63,684 nt of DNA, taken from NCBI GenBank assembly GCA_017531505.1, contig JAFXKX010000012.1, positions 1 to 63,684 on the forward strand, written 5' to 3'. The notes under the pieces were generated by a model, which saw only the letters and a list, made by a program, of their open reading frames with translations, had not been told where the DNA came from and did no database searches. The stretch is from Clostridia bacterium (lineage in GTDB: Bacteria; Bacillota; Clostridia; Christensenellales; Christensenellaceae). This document shows, in pieces, positions 26,820 through 36,153 of this stretch. How positions within the stretch are numbered: position 1 is the first letter of the stretch; each line of letters starts with the position of its first letter. The translations under genes and the position numbers were made by a program.

Positions 26820-27853
26820 TCTTGATTACCCATATATCTGGCCCTCAGCTGACCGCAGGCACCCTCAATATCCTGTCCCAAAGTCCGCCGTACTGTTGCA
26901 GAAATGCCTTTTCTCTGCAATTTTTCCTGAAACTGATACACTTCTTTTTTGGATGGTCCCTGAAAATCTCCCACAGAACCGTTCATCGGGATCAGGTTGA
27001 CATGACAGATTTGTCCCCGCAGCAACACGGCCAACGCCTCCGCATCTTCCTCTCCCATATTGAAGTCTTTCAGTAAAATATACTCATAAATAGTCCGCCT
27101 GCCGGTAGTCTCGGCATAATGCTTCATAGCCGCAACAGCATCGTGCAGGTCACATCGCTGCTGTACCGGCATGATACGGCTGCGTTTTTCCGGGATTGCA
27201 CTGTGTAAAGACAGACACAGTGTAATCGGCATACCCTCCTGTGCGAACTTCAGCATTGCGGGCGTGATACCACAGGTGGAAAGCGAAATATTACGGTACG
27301 CAATATTCAAACTGCGCGTATCGTGTATCATCTTTAAAAATCTGACAACATTGTGATAATTGAGCAGCGGTTCCCCTGTGCCCATCAAAACGATATTGGA
27401 GATATTGCGGCCGGGCCCCAGATCTGCATTGACCCGCAACACTTCTCCCAGCATCTCTCCTGCTGTCATATTGCGCACCAAACCGCCCAAACCGGATGCA
27501 CAAAATACACATCCCATCGGACAACCTACCTGTGTGGAAATACACAAGGTACGTCCATACTCGTATTCCATCAGTACCGTTTCCACCAGATGACCGTCCG
27601 CCAGACGAAGCAGGTACTTTCTTGTGCCATCCTTTGAAATGGCGACGGTTTCTATTTCCGGATATCCTTCGGTAAACTGATCGGCAAGCTTCCCGCGCAG
27701 TTCTTTTGAGAGATTACTCATTTCTGCAAAAGGCGTACACGAAGTCAGCCACGGATAAATCTGTGCCGCACGAAACGGTTTTTCACCCATGGCAGACAGC
27801 AAATCCTTCAATTCTTCGGGAGTATGGTTCAGTAACGATTTCTTCTCACTCAC
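26816..27853 (-). CDS. rlmN: Dual-specificity rRNA/tRNA adenine-C2 methyltransferase RlmN
   Basis: Radical-SAM enzyme methylating A2503 of 23S rRNA and A37 of some tRNAs. The Fe-S motif is CPMGCVFC (CxxxCxxC). The second catalytic cysteine is in the C-terminal GACGQLRARY. I chose the GTG at 27853: it overlaps the rsmB stop as GTGA and has AGGA 7 nt upstream, while the ATG at 27871, six codons earlier, lacks a binding site. The product is 345 residues. Confidence 0.95.
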   Translation of the reverse strand: MSEKKSLLNHTPEELKDLLSAMGEKPFRAAQIYPWLTSCTPFAEMSNLSKELRGKLADQFTEGYPEIETVAISKDGTRKYLLRLADGHLVETVLMEYEYGRTLCISTQVGCPMGCVFCASGLGGLVRNMTAGEMLGEVLRVNADLGPGRNISNIVLMGTGEPLLNYHNVVRFLKMIHDTRSLNIAYRNISLSTCGITPAMLKFAQEGMPITLCLSLHSAIPEKRSRIMPVQQRCDLHDAVAAMKHYAETTGRRTIYEYILLKDFNMGEEDAEALAVLLRGQICHVNLIPMNGSVGDFQGPSKKEVYQFQEKLQRKGISATVRRTLGQDIEGACGQLRARYMGNQE

Positions 27854-29166
27854 GCTTGTTTCCTCATACACGCTATATAGAATCCATCAATTTCATCCAG
27901 ATGGGGGAACAATTGCAGCCGCCCACCCTTCGCACGATGCAGCAAACCTTCCGGCAGCACTTCGCTCAATGCCTGTTCACGGAACTCCGGATGTGCAGCC
28001 AGAAACCGATCCAAATTGTCATCGTTTTCACGACGGTTGATCGTGCACGTGGAATAAACCAGTTTTCCGCCCGGTTTTACATATGCCGCACACGTTTCCA
28101 ATATTTTTTGCTGTGTTTGTACGATCGCTGCCAGATCCTCGTCTGTTTTGGAAAATTTGATATCCGGTTTCCGATATAACAAACCCAATGCAGAACAAGG
28201 TGCATCGACCAATACCACATCAAATTGTTCTTTATATTCGTCTATCCCCTGCGTTGCATCCTGCGTCCGGGTACAGGCAGTTACGCCCAGCCGCGCAAAA
28301 TTTTCTTGCATCAGCTGTACACGGTGTTCATGCAGGTCCCAGGCTTCCATATATGCCGGTACCCGTTCTGCCATATAGGCGGTCTTTCCGCCCGGTGCCG
28401 CGCACACATCCAGCACGCGCATACCCTCCTGCACATCTGCGACCTCGCACACCAGCATAGAGGCTTCGCCCTGTACGGTCAGCTGCCCTTTCTGATACAG
28501 ATCCAATTCATCAATAGCGGAAATGTTTTTGATATACAGGCAATTGGGCGAATATTTTCCGTCAACAAAACCCAGCCCGCGGCCCTGTAACTTGCGCTCC
28601 AGTTCCTCTCTTTGCAGTTTCAGGCGATTAACACGTACGCTGGTATATGCTTCCTGCTTACGGTAAGCGAGCATATCCCACGCAAAATCAAAGCCGTAAT
28701 CCTCACAATACATCTGTGCGACCCAGCGGGGATAACTGTACAAAACCGACAAAAAGCCTACTGGATCTGCCTCCTGCCCGGGATACTCTACCTCACCCAG
28801 ATGCTGTGTCACATTGCGCAATACCGCATTGACGAATCCCTTTAACTGACGTTTTTTGGATGCCGCCACCATCTTGACGCACTCATTGACTGCCGCACTG
28901 GTCGGTACACTCTCAAAAAACATGATCTGACACACGCCGATACGCAGCACATTACGGATATACCGATGCATCCGTTTTGCACTGGCAAAATAATCGATCA
29001 CATAATCGATACGGATCAGGTTTTCCAGTGTGGTATATACCAACGCTGCCGTAAAACGCCGATTCTGGGCATCCATGCCTTTCAGATATTTTTTTACCGC
29101 CAGGTTGAGGAATGCACCCTCTTCCACCTGCATCAGTATCTCTACCGCTATCGCTCTGCCTTTCAA
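27850..29166 (-). CDS. rsmB: 16S rRNA (cytosine-967-C5)-methyltransferase RsmB/Sun
   Basis: SAM-dependent m5C methyltransferase. An N-terminal NusB-like RNA-binding domain (1-130) precedes the Rossmann core with VLDVCAAPGGKTAYMAE, VDAPCSALG and the catalytic cysteine in YSTCTINRREN. 438 residues, full length. The start is a TTG at 29166 with AGAGAGG 7 nt upstream. It follows fmt after 22 nt, the standard def-fmt-rsmB order. Confidence 0.96.
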   Translation of the reverse strand: MKGRAIAVEILMQVEEGAFLNLAVKKYLKGMDAQNRRFTAALVYTTLENLIRIDYVIDYFASAKRMHRYIRNVLRIGVCQIMFFESVPTSAAVNECVKMVAASKKRQLKGFVNAVLRNVTQHLGEVEYPGQEADPVGFLSVLYSYPRWVAQMYCEDYGFDFAWDMLAYRKQEAYTSVRVNRLKLQREELERKLQGRGLGFVDGKYSPNCLYIKNISAIDELDLYQKGQLTVQGEASMLVCEVADVQEGMRVLDVCAAPGGKTAYMAERVPAYMEAWDLHEHRVQLMQENFARLGVTACTRTQDATQGIDEYKEQFDVVLVDAPCSALGLLYRKPDIKFSKTDEDLAAIVQTQQKILETCAAYVKPGGKLVYSTCTINRRENDDNLDRFLAAHPEFREQALSEVLPEGLLHRAKGGRLQLFPHLDEIDGFYIACMRKQA

Positions 29167-29188
29167 AGCAAACCTCTCTTATATGCTC

Positions 29189-30133
29189 TTATTGTTCAAA
29201 CTGCATACCTTGCTGCAGTAATTTTCCTCTTCCGCGCAGGAAATCCCCTGCGTCCATTTCCTTTGCACCGGGATACTGCAGCCGCATGATCCGTACCGCA
29301 CCGTCCCCTGCACCTACGATCAGCCCCTGTTTGGGATCAGACATCAAAATCTGCCCCGGCGTGCCGCTGCCCTGTGCAACTTGCGCAAAGGTCAGTTTGA
29401 TCTTAAGGCCGTCCAGCATTGCATACGCACCCGGTTCCGGATTTGCACCGCGGATCAGATCACAGATCTGCTGTGCGGATTGTGTAAAATCCACCTTGCC
29501 AAAACCGCGCTCAAACATAGGCGCATAGGTTACTTTGCTTTCATCCTGCGGAGTACGCTTCAGCGTACCGGCGATCAGTTTTTCGATCGTACGCTGCAGA
29601 GTTCCTGCACCGATCTGAGACAGCTTTGCCCGTACGGAGCCACCGGTATCTTCCGGCAGAATAGGCAGAATATCCTGCTCTAAAATATCTCCTGCATCCA
29701 TTGCCCGCACCGTATACATTGTGGTCACACCGGTCTGTGCTTTGCCTTCGATCACCGCTCGCTCGATAGGAGCCGCACCGCGGTATTCGGGCAGCAGAGA
29801 TGCATGGACATTGATACATCCGTATGGCGGTACTGCCAATACTTTGCTCGACAGCATCTGGCCATAGGCAGCCGTAATCATCAGATCAGGCGCCAGTTCC
29901 TGCAGCAGCTGCAGGCCTTCTCTGGACAGTTTTTCATACTGATATACCGGGATCCCCAGTTCCAGTGCGCGCTGTTTTACCGGCGGTGCGATCATCTTGT
30001 GCCCTCTGCCTTTGGGGCGATCGGGCTGTGTAATGACAGCGCATACATCGTGCCCTTGCTCTACCAGCATATCCAGCGACGGTACTGCAAATTCAGGCGT
30101 CCCCAAAAATACAATACGCAATTTATTCTTCAT
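29189..30133 (-). CDS. fmt: Methionyl-tRNA formyltransferase
   Basis: Formylates initiator Met-tRNA using 10-formyl-THF. Motifs: FLGTPEFAVPSL, the catalytic Asn/His segment NVHASLLPEYRGAAPI, and the DAGDIL stretch; the C-terminal domain binds tRNA. The ATG at 30133 has GAGGAA upstream; a TTG two codons earlier is less likely. It overlaps the def stop by 11 nt. Confidence 0.97.
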   Translation of the reverse strand: MKNKLRIVFLGTPEFAVPSLDMLVEQGHDVCAVITQPDRPKGRGHKMIAPPVKQRALELGIPVYQYEKLSREGLQLLQELAPDLMITAAYGQMLSSKVLAVPPYGCINVHASLLPEYRGAAPIERAVIEGKAQTGVTTMYTVRAMDAGDILEQDILPILPEDTGGSVRAKLSQIGAGTLQRTIEKLIAGTLKRTPQDESKVTYAPMFERGFGKVDFTQSAQQICDLIRGANPEPGAYAMLDGLKIKLTFAQVAQGSGTPGQILMSDPKQGLIVGAGDGAVRIMRLQYPGAKEMDAGDFLRGRGKLLQQGMQFEQ

Positions 30134-30602
30134 CTTCAAAGTATTCCTCGTCTTCTTCCAGTTCTCTGCTCATCTTATCGATAAACAGAACCCCTTCCAA
30201 ATGATCCAGTTCGTGACAGAACGCTCTTGCCAGTAACCCTTCTCCGGTGATTTCTCTGACGTTACCGTCTCTGTCCATCGCACGTACCGTCACCTTGTTG
30301 GGACGGGTCACAATGCCGCGGCGATCATCACAGGAAAGGCAGCCCTCCTGACCGGTCTGCTCACCGGAAAACTCTATAATTTCGGGATTGATCAACTCAA
30401 TAAGACCATCCCCTACATCAATGACTACTACACGGCGCAATACGCCTACCTGAGGTGCTGCCAGACCTACCCCATCCGCATATACCATGGTTTCTGCCAT
30501 ATCATCCAGCAGCTGCAGAATATGGGGGGTGATTTCCTTTACGGGACGGCATACCTTGCGCAGCCGTGCATCCGGATCTTTTACAATATTTCTAAGAGCC
30601 AT
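30123..30602 (-). CDS. def: Peptide deformylase
   Basis: Metalloenzyme that removes the N-formyl group from nascent proteins. Three motifs are present: GVGLAAPQVG, EGCLSC (metal Cys) and HELDHLEG (metal His pair). The start ATG 30602 has TTGGAGG upstream and yields 159 residues; the longer open frame runs into the priA end. The acidic C-terminal tail overlaps the fmt start. Confidence 0.97.
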   Translation of the reverse strand: MALRNIVKDPDARLRKVCRPVKEITPHILQLLDDMAETMVYADGVGLAAPQVGVLRRVVVIDVGDGLIELINPEIIEFSGEQTGQEGCLSCDDRRGIVTRPNKVTVRAMDRDGNVREITGEGLLARAFCHELDHLEGVLFIDKMSRELEEDEEYFEDEE

Positions 30603-30625
30603 AATTGAATACCTCCAAATTTTAA

Positions 30626-32860
30626 TCAATTTAAGTCATAAGGATCTATATCGATGCCGACAGTCAATCCGTTCTTTTGACGGACCTGCTCCCATACGTC
30701 ATAGAATATCTGTTTTACCGCATTGAGGCTCTGCCCCATACGCACTTTCAGCATGATATGGTATCTGCTTTTGCCGTCCATTTTTGCCACAGGCGCAGGT
30801 TTTGCCGCAAACAGCAGTATCTCCTGCCTGTAGGGCTGCAAACGTTCCTGCAGCATATCTCGTGCCTGCATACACACCTTCTCGGCATATTGCTGCTCAC
30901 GATGGGTAAATACCATACGGTACACTCTGGCAAAAGGCGGTTTCGCCGTCATTTTGCGAAATGCGATCTCTTGCTTATAAAAACCTTTATAGTCATGCTT
31001 TGCCGCAAACTGAACCGCATAATGATCGGGGTTGAATGTTTGTACGATCACCTGCCCCGGCTGTTTTCTGCCGGCGCGTCCGCCAACCTGCTCGATCATG
31101 GCAAAGGTCCGTTCTTCCTGGCGGTAATCCCCGGACAACAGCATGGCATCTGCAGACAAAATAGCCGCCAATGTCACCCTGTCAAAATCCAGCCCGCGGG
31201 ATATCATCTGTGTACCCACCAAAAAATCTGCCTCGCCCCGTCGGAACGCTTCAAAAATCTTTTGATGCGCATCTTTTTTACGGGTGGTATCAAAATCCAT
31301 ACGCAATATCCGTGCTTTGGGGAACAGTTGCTGCAGCTGCTCCTGCACTTTCTCCGTCCCGGCGCCGGCATACCGCATATACGGTTCTCCGCAAGAAGGG
31401 CAAACATTGTCTGCCGGAAAGGATCTGCCGCAATAATGGCACTGCAGCTGCCCCTCCTCCTTGTGATACTTCAGAGGAATATCGCAATGCGTACACATAC
31501 GTGTCTGTCCGCAATTCGGGCACACAATACTGGATGCATAGCCGCGTCTGTTCAAAAACAGCATTGCCTGTTTGCCTTGCTCGAGCACCTGTTTTAACGC
31601 CTTATACAATGGTCCGCTGATAAGGCCTCTGTTGCCGCGGGTGAATTCCTGCTTCATATCTACGATATGCATATCCGGCAAAGGCAGAGAGCCAATGCGT
31701 TCCGGCATCTCCAGCAAGGTATATATCCCCATTTCAGCCTTGGCATAGTCCTCTATGAGAGGGGTCGCGCTGGCCAGTACCAACGGAGCATTTGCGATCT
31801 TGCAGCGCATATTGGCGATCTCGGCCGCATGATATGGCGGATGATTCTCCGCTTTATAACTTTCCGCCTGCTCCTCATCCAATATGATAAGGCCGATATT
31901 GCGCAGCGGCATAAATACTGCCGACCGCGCGCCCAGCACGATCTTAGCTTCTCCCCGCTGTACTCTGCGCCATTCGTCAAACTTTTCCCCATCGGATAAT
32001 CCACTGTGGAACAGCGCGATCTCCTGACCGAAATGCCGCGAAAACTCCGCCAATATCTGCGGCGTAATAGAGATCTCCGGCACCAGTACGATGGCGGTAC
32101 GACCTGCTGCCAGCGCCTGTTTTACACAGGCAATATATACTTCTGTCTTGCCGCTGCCTGTTACGCCATGCAGCAGGAATGTTTTATTCTGCTCCGCACA
32201 TACCGAATCACCGATCGCTTCAATGGTCTCCAACTGTGCAGGTGTATATGTAATATTCCGCATCTGCCGGACATTTCCGCGATACGGCGCTCTGTACTGT
32301 TCTCTTTCCGAGACGGATACGATCCCCTTTTCCTCCAGCAATTTTACACTGGGGTGATCCAGAATTGCCGCCGGGCATTCCCTTTGTTCCAAAAGCGTCT
32401 GCAGCGTTTGAAGTTTGTTTTTTGCCTTTACCGTACCGTTTTTTGCATAACACGCCTTCACTTCCGACTGTGCCGCTTCTTCATCAGCCAAACTTACGAT
32501 ACATACTGTTTTTTTATGGATGCGTTCACCGCGAATCTTGGCCGGGAACATCAGGCGCAATGCAAAGGCCATTGTAGTCCGATACTTCGCGCAAATATAC
32601 TTTGCCAAAAGCAATTGTTCCTCCGTCACTACCGGGGTCTCATCAATGATCCTGAGCACAGGTTTCACCTTTTCCGGGTCCCAATCTGTGCTGTGCCGGC
32701 ACGACAATACAATTCCCTCCACCGTTGTTTTACCAAAGGGCACAACAACTCTGCACCCCGGCAGCGGCTGCAGCTGCGGGCTTAATGCATAATCAAATAT
32801 TTTGTCGATATTACTGTGTGCGATATCGACGATGATCTGAGCATAAGCATAACTATCCAT
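30626..32860 (-). CDS. priA: Primosomal helicase PriA
   Basis: Superfamily 2 helicase that restarts stalled replication forks. An N-terminal DNA-binding domain precedes the helicase core with Walker A GVTGSGKTEVYI and DEEQ. Eight cysteines form two zinc sites in the insert CPNCGQTRMCTHC ... CHYC ... CPSC, followed by motifs V/VI (GTQMISRGLDF, QVGGRAGR). 744 residues. It heads the priA-def-fmt-rsmB operon. The region just before the ATG has a TATAAT but no visible ribosome binding site. Confidence 0.96.
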   Translation of the reverse strand: MDSYAYAQIIVDIAHSNIDKIFDYALSPQLQPLPGCRVVVPFGKTTVEGIVLSCRHSTDWDPEKVKPVLRIIDETPVVTEEQLLLAKYICAKYRTTMAFALRLMFPAKIRGERIHKKTVCIVSLADEEAAQSEVKACYAKNGTVKAKNKLQTLQTLLEQRECPAAILDHPSVKLLEEKGIVSVSEREQYRAPYRGNVRQMRNITYTPAQLETIEAIGDSVCAEQNKTFLLHGVTGSGKTEVYIACVKQALAAGRTAIVLVPEISITPQILAEFSRHFGQEIALFHSGLSDGEKFDEWRRVQRGEAKIVLGARSAVFMPLRNIGLIILDEEQAESYKAENHPPYHAAEIANMRCKIANAPLVLASATPLIEDYAKAEMGIYTLLEMPERIGSLPLPDMHIVDMKQEFTRGNRGLISGPLYKALKQVLEQGKQAMLFLNRRGYASSIVCPNCGQTRMCTHCDIPLKYHKEEGQLQCHYCGRSFPADNVCPSCGEPYMRYAGAGTEKVQEQLQQLFPKARILRMDFDTTRKKDAHQKIFEAFRRGEADFLVGTQMISRGLDFDRVTLAAILSADAMLLSGDYRQEERTFAMIEQVGGRAGRKQPGQVIVQTFNPDHYAVQFAAKHDYKGFYKQEIAFRKMTAKPPFARVYRMVFTHREQQYAEKVCMQARDMLQERLQPYRQEILLFAAKPAPVAKMDGKSRYHIMLKVRMGQSLNAVKQIFYDVWEQVRQKNGLTVGIDIDPYDLN

Positions 32861-32867
32861 GTTAATT

Positions 32868-32873
32868 ATTATA
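32868..32873 (-). promoter_or_regulatory. -10 box immediately upstream of priA
   Basis: TATAAT with only 7 nt between it and the ATG at 32860. The -35 at 17-nt spacing would be TTTCGG (weak). If used, the mRNA would start at or within a few bases of the start codon. Confidence 0.45.
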
Positions 32874-32919
32874 ACACAATCTTATGCCGACCGAAAGGTT
32901 TCCCGCACAATTCCTGCAC

Positions 32920-32951
32920 AAAAAAAGGCTCCGCCTTCCGCGAAGCCTTTT
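32920..32951 (-). terminator. Terminator after coaBC
   Basis: Stem AAGGCTTCGCGG/ CCGCCTTCCGCG region forming AAAAGGCTTCGC...GGAGCCTTTT with T-tracts on both strands, 3 nt after the coaBC stop. Confidence 0.85.
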
Positions 32952-32954
32952 TAC

Positions 32955-34151
32955 TTATTTTTTCATTCTGTAAATTGCCGCAGCTTCATCCAGAATCCCA
33001 TTGGCGATCAGATGCTTGTCTGCTTTATCCAGTACTTTTTTACTGCCGTCCGCAAAGAACAGCGTCACCAGATTTTCATTACTGCCAAATCCGATATCTG
33101 TTCTGGAAATATCATTTGCCGCGATCATATCCAGATTCTTGCGCTGCAATTTTCCTACTGCATTCTTTTCGAGGTCTGCTGCTTCCGCCGCAAATCCTAC
33201 CAACACCTGATGCTGCTTCTGCCGGCCCAATTCCTGCAGGATATCCTGCGTGCGAACCAACTGCAGCTGCATATCTTCCCCTTTTTTCATCTTGCCGGGC
33301 TGATATACTGCAGGCGTATAATCCGCTACGGCAGCCGCCTTGATGGCGATATCCGTCTGCGGGAACACCTCGGTGCATACCTCATACATTTGCTGCGCGC
33401 TTTCAATATAGCGCACTTCCACTCCGCCGGGCACAGGTAGGGCGGATGTACCGCTGATCAGCGTTACTTTCGCACCTCTGCGGGCAGCCTGCTCTGCAAT
33501 GGCATACCCCATCTTTCCGGTAGAACGGTTAGTGAGATAACGTACATCATCAATGCGCTCTTTGGTGGGTCCTGCCGTGACCATGATGCGTACATCTGCC
33601 AGGTCCTTTTCCGTCAGCACATCTTCAATGGCATCGCAAATCTCAGCCGGCTCAGCCATACGGCCATCGCCGATATCTCCGCAAGCCAGCATTCCTGAAC
33701 CGGGTGCCACAAACAGGCAACCGTCATTGCGCAGCTGCTCTATATTTCTCTGCACTGCCGCATGATGCAGCATAGCCGTATTCATAGCCGGTGCAAACAA
33801 CACCTTACTGCGGGCAGCCAACAACAGCGTCGACAAGAAGTCGTCTGCAATGCCGTTTGCTGTTTTGCCCAGAATATTTGCCGTTGCCGGTGCCACCACG
33901 ACCAGATCTGCCAGTTTTGCAAGAGAAACATGATCTACCTCGTAAGGCGCCTCTCTCGAAAACGTGTCAGTGACAACTCTGTTGGACGAAAGTGTCTCAA
34001 AGGTGAGCGGCGAAATGAACTGACATGCATTTTTCGTCATACATACATGGACATCTGCGCCCTTCTTCTTGAGCAGGCTTACCAACATGGCCGCTTTATA
34101 GGCTGCAATGCCGCCTGTTACACCAACGACAATATGTTTGCCTTTAATCAT
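32955..34151 (-). CDS. coaBC: Bifunctional phosphopantothenoylcysteine decarboxylase/synthase
   Basis: Makes 4'-phosphopantetheine for coenzyme A. The CoaC half (1-180) is the flavoprotein decarboxylase with GVTGGIAAYK, the FAPAMNTAM substrate motif and a MLACGDIGDGRM loop. The CoaB half has TAGPTKERIDDVRYLTNRSTGKMG and the AAVADY/KMKK region. 398 residues, complete. The ATG overlaps the rpoZ stop by 8 nt. Confidence 0.97.
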   Translation of the reverse strand: MIKGKHIVVGVTGGIAAYKAAMLVSLLKKKGADVHVCMTKNACQFISPLTFETLSSNRVVTDTFSREAPYEVDHVSLAKLADLVVVAPATANILGKTANGIADDFLSTLLLAARSKVLFAPAMNTAMLHHAAVQRNIEQLRNDGCLFVAPGSGMLACGDIGDGRMAEPAEICDAIEDVLTEKDLADVRIMVTAGPTKERIDDVRYLTNRSTGKMGYAIAEQAARRGAKVTLISGTSALPVPGGVEVRYIESAQQMYEVCTEVFPQTDIAIKAAAVADYTPAVYQPGKMKKGEDMQLQLVRTQDILQELGRQKQHQVLVGFAAEAADLEKNAVGKLQRKNLDMIAANDISRTDIGFGSNENLVTLFFADGSKKVLDKADKHLIANGILDEAAAIYRMKK

Positions 34152-34353
34152 CTTTACGGATATAGGTCACTTTTCCTTCGTTGATCTCTTCGATCGCCTG
34201 AGATACAGGATTGGGATTTGCAGGCTCGATCAACGGATCTGCACCGCCTACCAGCTGACGTGCTCTCTTTGCGATCTCTACGATCAGTGTATATCTGCAA
34301 TCTACTTTTTCCAGAATCTCGTCCAGATCGGGCTGGAACATGCTCTTATTCAT
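34144..34353 (-). CDS. rpoZ: RNA polymerase omega subunit
   Basis: Small subunit that helps fold beta-prime. 69 residues with the omega signature CRYTLIVEIAKRARQL and the VSQAIEEINEGKV segment. It lies 13 nt after gmk and overlaps coaBC by 8 nt; gmk-rpoZ-coaBC is the usual Firmicute order. Confidence 0.95.
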   Translation of the reverse strand: MNKSMFQPDLDEILEKVDCRYTLIVEIAKRARQLVGGADPLIEPANPNPVSQAIEEINEGKVTYIRKDD

Positions 34354-34366
34354 AACTGTATACTCC

Positions 34367-34918
34367 TTATTTCTCTATAATGGCAATGACTTCCTGAATT
34401 GCCGTTTCCAAATCATCGTTTACCACGATGTGTTCATACTGATTCTGATACTTCATTTCGTCAAATGCACGCTGGGTACGCTTTTCGATCTGCTCAGCCG
34501 TTTCTGTATTGCGGCCTACAAGGCGTGCCTTGAGTATCTCCATGCTGGGCGGTGCGATAAAGATCATTTCCGCATCTGCCGCTTTCTTTTTGACATTCAT
34601 ACCGCCTTTTACGTCGATCTCGAGGATCACGCTGATACCTGCTGCCAATTTTTCGCGAACAGGTGCTTCGGGGGTGCCGTAACTATTGTCAAAGAAGCTT
34701 TCATATTCCAGAAATGCATCCTGTTCGATCATTTCCCGGAATTTTTCTTTGGAGATATAATAATAATCCACACCATCCTGCTCACCGGGACGGGGTGCTC
34801 TCGTCGTACAAGATACACTCAGTGCCACATCTTTTTTACGCTGCAGGATCTGCTTGATAATGGTTCCCTTACCGGTGCCGGAAGGTCCGGAAATTACAAC
34901 AAGTTTTGCTTTGCTCAT
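34367..34918 (-). CDS. gmk: Guanylate kinase
   Basis: Phosphorylates GMP to GDP. P-loop GPSGTGKGTI at residues 10-19; the GMP-binding segment SCTTRAPRPGEQDGVDYYYI; and the lid with RLVGRNTET. 183 residues, complete. It lies 10 nt downstream of the broken remA frame, the conserved yicC-remA-gmk order. Confidence 0.97.
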   Translation of the reverse strand: MSKAKLVVISGPSGTGKGTIIKQILQRKKDVALSVSCTTRAPRPGEQDGVDYYYISKEKFREMIEQDAFLEYESFFDNSYGTPEAPVREKLAAGISVILEIDVKGGMNVKKKAADAEMIFIAPPSMEILKARLVGRNTETAEQIEKRTQRAFDEMKYQNQYEHIVVNDDLETAIQEVIAIIEK

Positions 34919-34928
34919 AGTATTCTCC

Positions 34929-35184
34929 CTATATATCTTCTGTTAATACGCCCTCTTTTGCTGCGCAGCGGCTGGCGATCGTCTCGGGCAGGATCGCCGA
35001 CAGAATCACGTGCTGACCGTCTGTCAGGATGACGGTACTGGTTCTGCGCCCGCAGGTTGCGGTGACCAGTGTCCCTTTATTTTTGCTTCCTGTACGATAC
35101 GTTTGATGGGGCCGACTCCGGCACAACCATCGCCACAACGCGGTCAGATGAAATAATATTGCCAAATCCGATATTTACCATCAT
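34929..35184 (-). pseudogene. remA: remA (DUF370) extracellular matrix regulator, interrupted by two frameshifts
   Basis: RemA/YlzA is a DNA-binding activator of biofilm matrix genes in Bacillus. The family sequence is readable only by changing frame twice: MVNIGFGNIISSDRVVAMVVPESAP (frame 1), then IKRIVQEAK (frame 2), then NKGTLVTATCGRRTSTVILTDGQHVILSAI and on to the stop at 34929 (frame 3). The first shift is one missing base at the CCCC run near 35109-35112; the second is one missing base at the AAAAA run near 35079-35084. Both sites are short homopolymers, so sequencing error is as likely as true decay. The start region (ATGATG at 35184, GAAGGTG upstream) is intact. Confidence 0.85.
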
Positions 35185-35199
35185 GGCAATGCACCTTCG

Positions 35200-36075
35200 T
35201 TACTCCATATTCTGGATTTGCTCACGGATGCGCTCTATTTCACCCTTTGCAGTCAATACTGCCTTTGTAATGGTAATATCCGATGCCTTGGAACCAATGG
35301 TATTGAATTCACGATTCAATTCCTGGACCAGGAAATCCATGCTGCGGCCGGTCGCCTCAGGAGAATTCAGCAGCTGCTCCAGTTCTTTCAGATGGCTGTG
35401 GATACGAACGATCTCTTCGGTAATGCTGGCTTTATCCGAGAAATACAAGATCTCTGAGTTGAATCTGTTTTCATCGATACCGCTGCCGGCCATATATTCT
35501 TCCACTTTGACACGCAGTTTTTCTCTGTATTCTTCTACTACCAAGGGCTCTCTCTGCTCGATGCCGGCCAGGATCTCAGCCAGAGTTTCTTTACGCTCCA
35601 GCAGATCTTTTGCCATATTTTTGCCTTCGGTCAGTCTTGCTGCAATGATATTGTCCAAAGCCTGCGTCAATGCGGCGGAAAGTGCTTCTTTCAGCACGGT
35701 TTCATCTTTTTCCGCTTCTTCAAAGGTTATAACCCCTTCCATACGCATCAGCGAAGTAATAGACAGATCGTTCTCTACCATGACTCCCGCCAAAATCGTC
35801 TCCGCAGCCTTCACATACTGCTTTGCCGCCTCCAGATTTACCTGCATGGTACCAAGAGACCCGGAAGTATCTTTATAATTCACAAAAATATCCACTCTGC
35901 CGCGTGCCAGACGTTTTTTTACCTCGGAACGGATAAAGTCTTCCAAAAACATCAGAAAACGGGGAGTCCGGATATTCATATCCAGATATCTGTGATTTAC
36001 ACTCTTTAATTCTACCGTAAAGCAGTGGCCGCCGATCTCGGCTTCGCCTCTGCCAAACCCTGTCATACTGTTCAC
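35200..36075 (-). CDS. yicC: YicC family endoribonuclease
   Basis: Member of the YicC/YloC family, reported to act as an endoribonuclease. The N-terminal MTGFGRGEAEIGG and the C-terminal REFNTIGSKASDITITKAVLTAKGEIERIREQIQNME are the family hallmarks, with a helical middle. 291 residues. The GTG at 36075 with AGAGGA 7 nt upstream is preferred; ATG 36066 is an alternative. It is the first gene of the yicC-remA-gmk-rpoZ-coaBC operon. Confidence 0.94.
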   Translation of the reverse strand: MNSMTGFGRGEAEIGGHCFTVELKSVNHRYLDMNIRTPRFLMFLEDFIRSEVKKRLARGRVDIFVNYKDTSGSLGTMQVNLEAAKQYVKAAETILAGVMVENDLSITSLMRMEGVITFEEAEKDETVLKEALSAALTQALDNIIAARLTEGKNMAKDLLERKETLAEILAGIEQREPLVVEEYREKLRVKVEEYMAGSGIDENRFNSEILYFSDKASITEEIVRIHSHLKELEQLLNSPEATGRSMDFLVQELNREFNTIGSKASDITITKAVLTAKGEIERIREQIQNME

Positions 36076-36095
36076 GCTAATATCCTCTTTTCGGC

Positions 36096-36117
36096 ATACT
36101 ATAACAACATATAGTAT
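36096..36117. repeat. Perfect 8-bp inverted repeat upstream of yicC
   Basis: ATACTATA, 6-nt spacer, TATAGTAT. A TATACT -10 box (36113-36118) with TTTCCA at 36136-36141 (17-nt spacer) overlaps one arm, so the dyad would cover the transcription start. Confidence 0.5.
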
Positions 36118-36153
36118 ACCATGCTTTTTCCGGAATGGAAACCTTTTCTGTAA

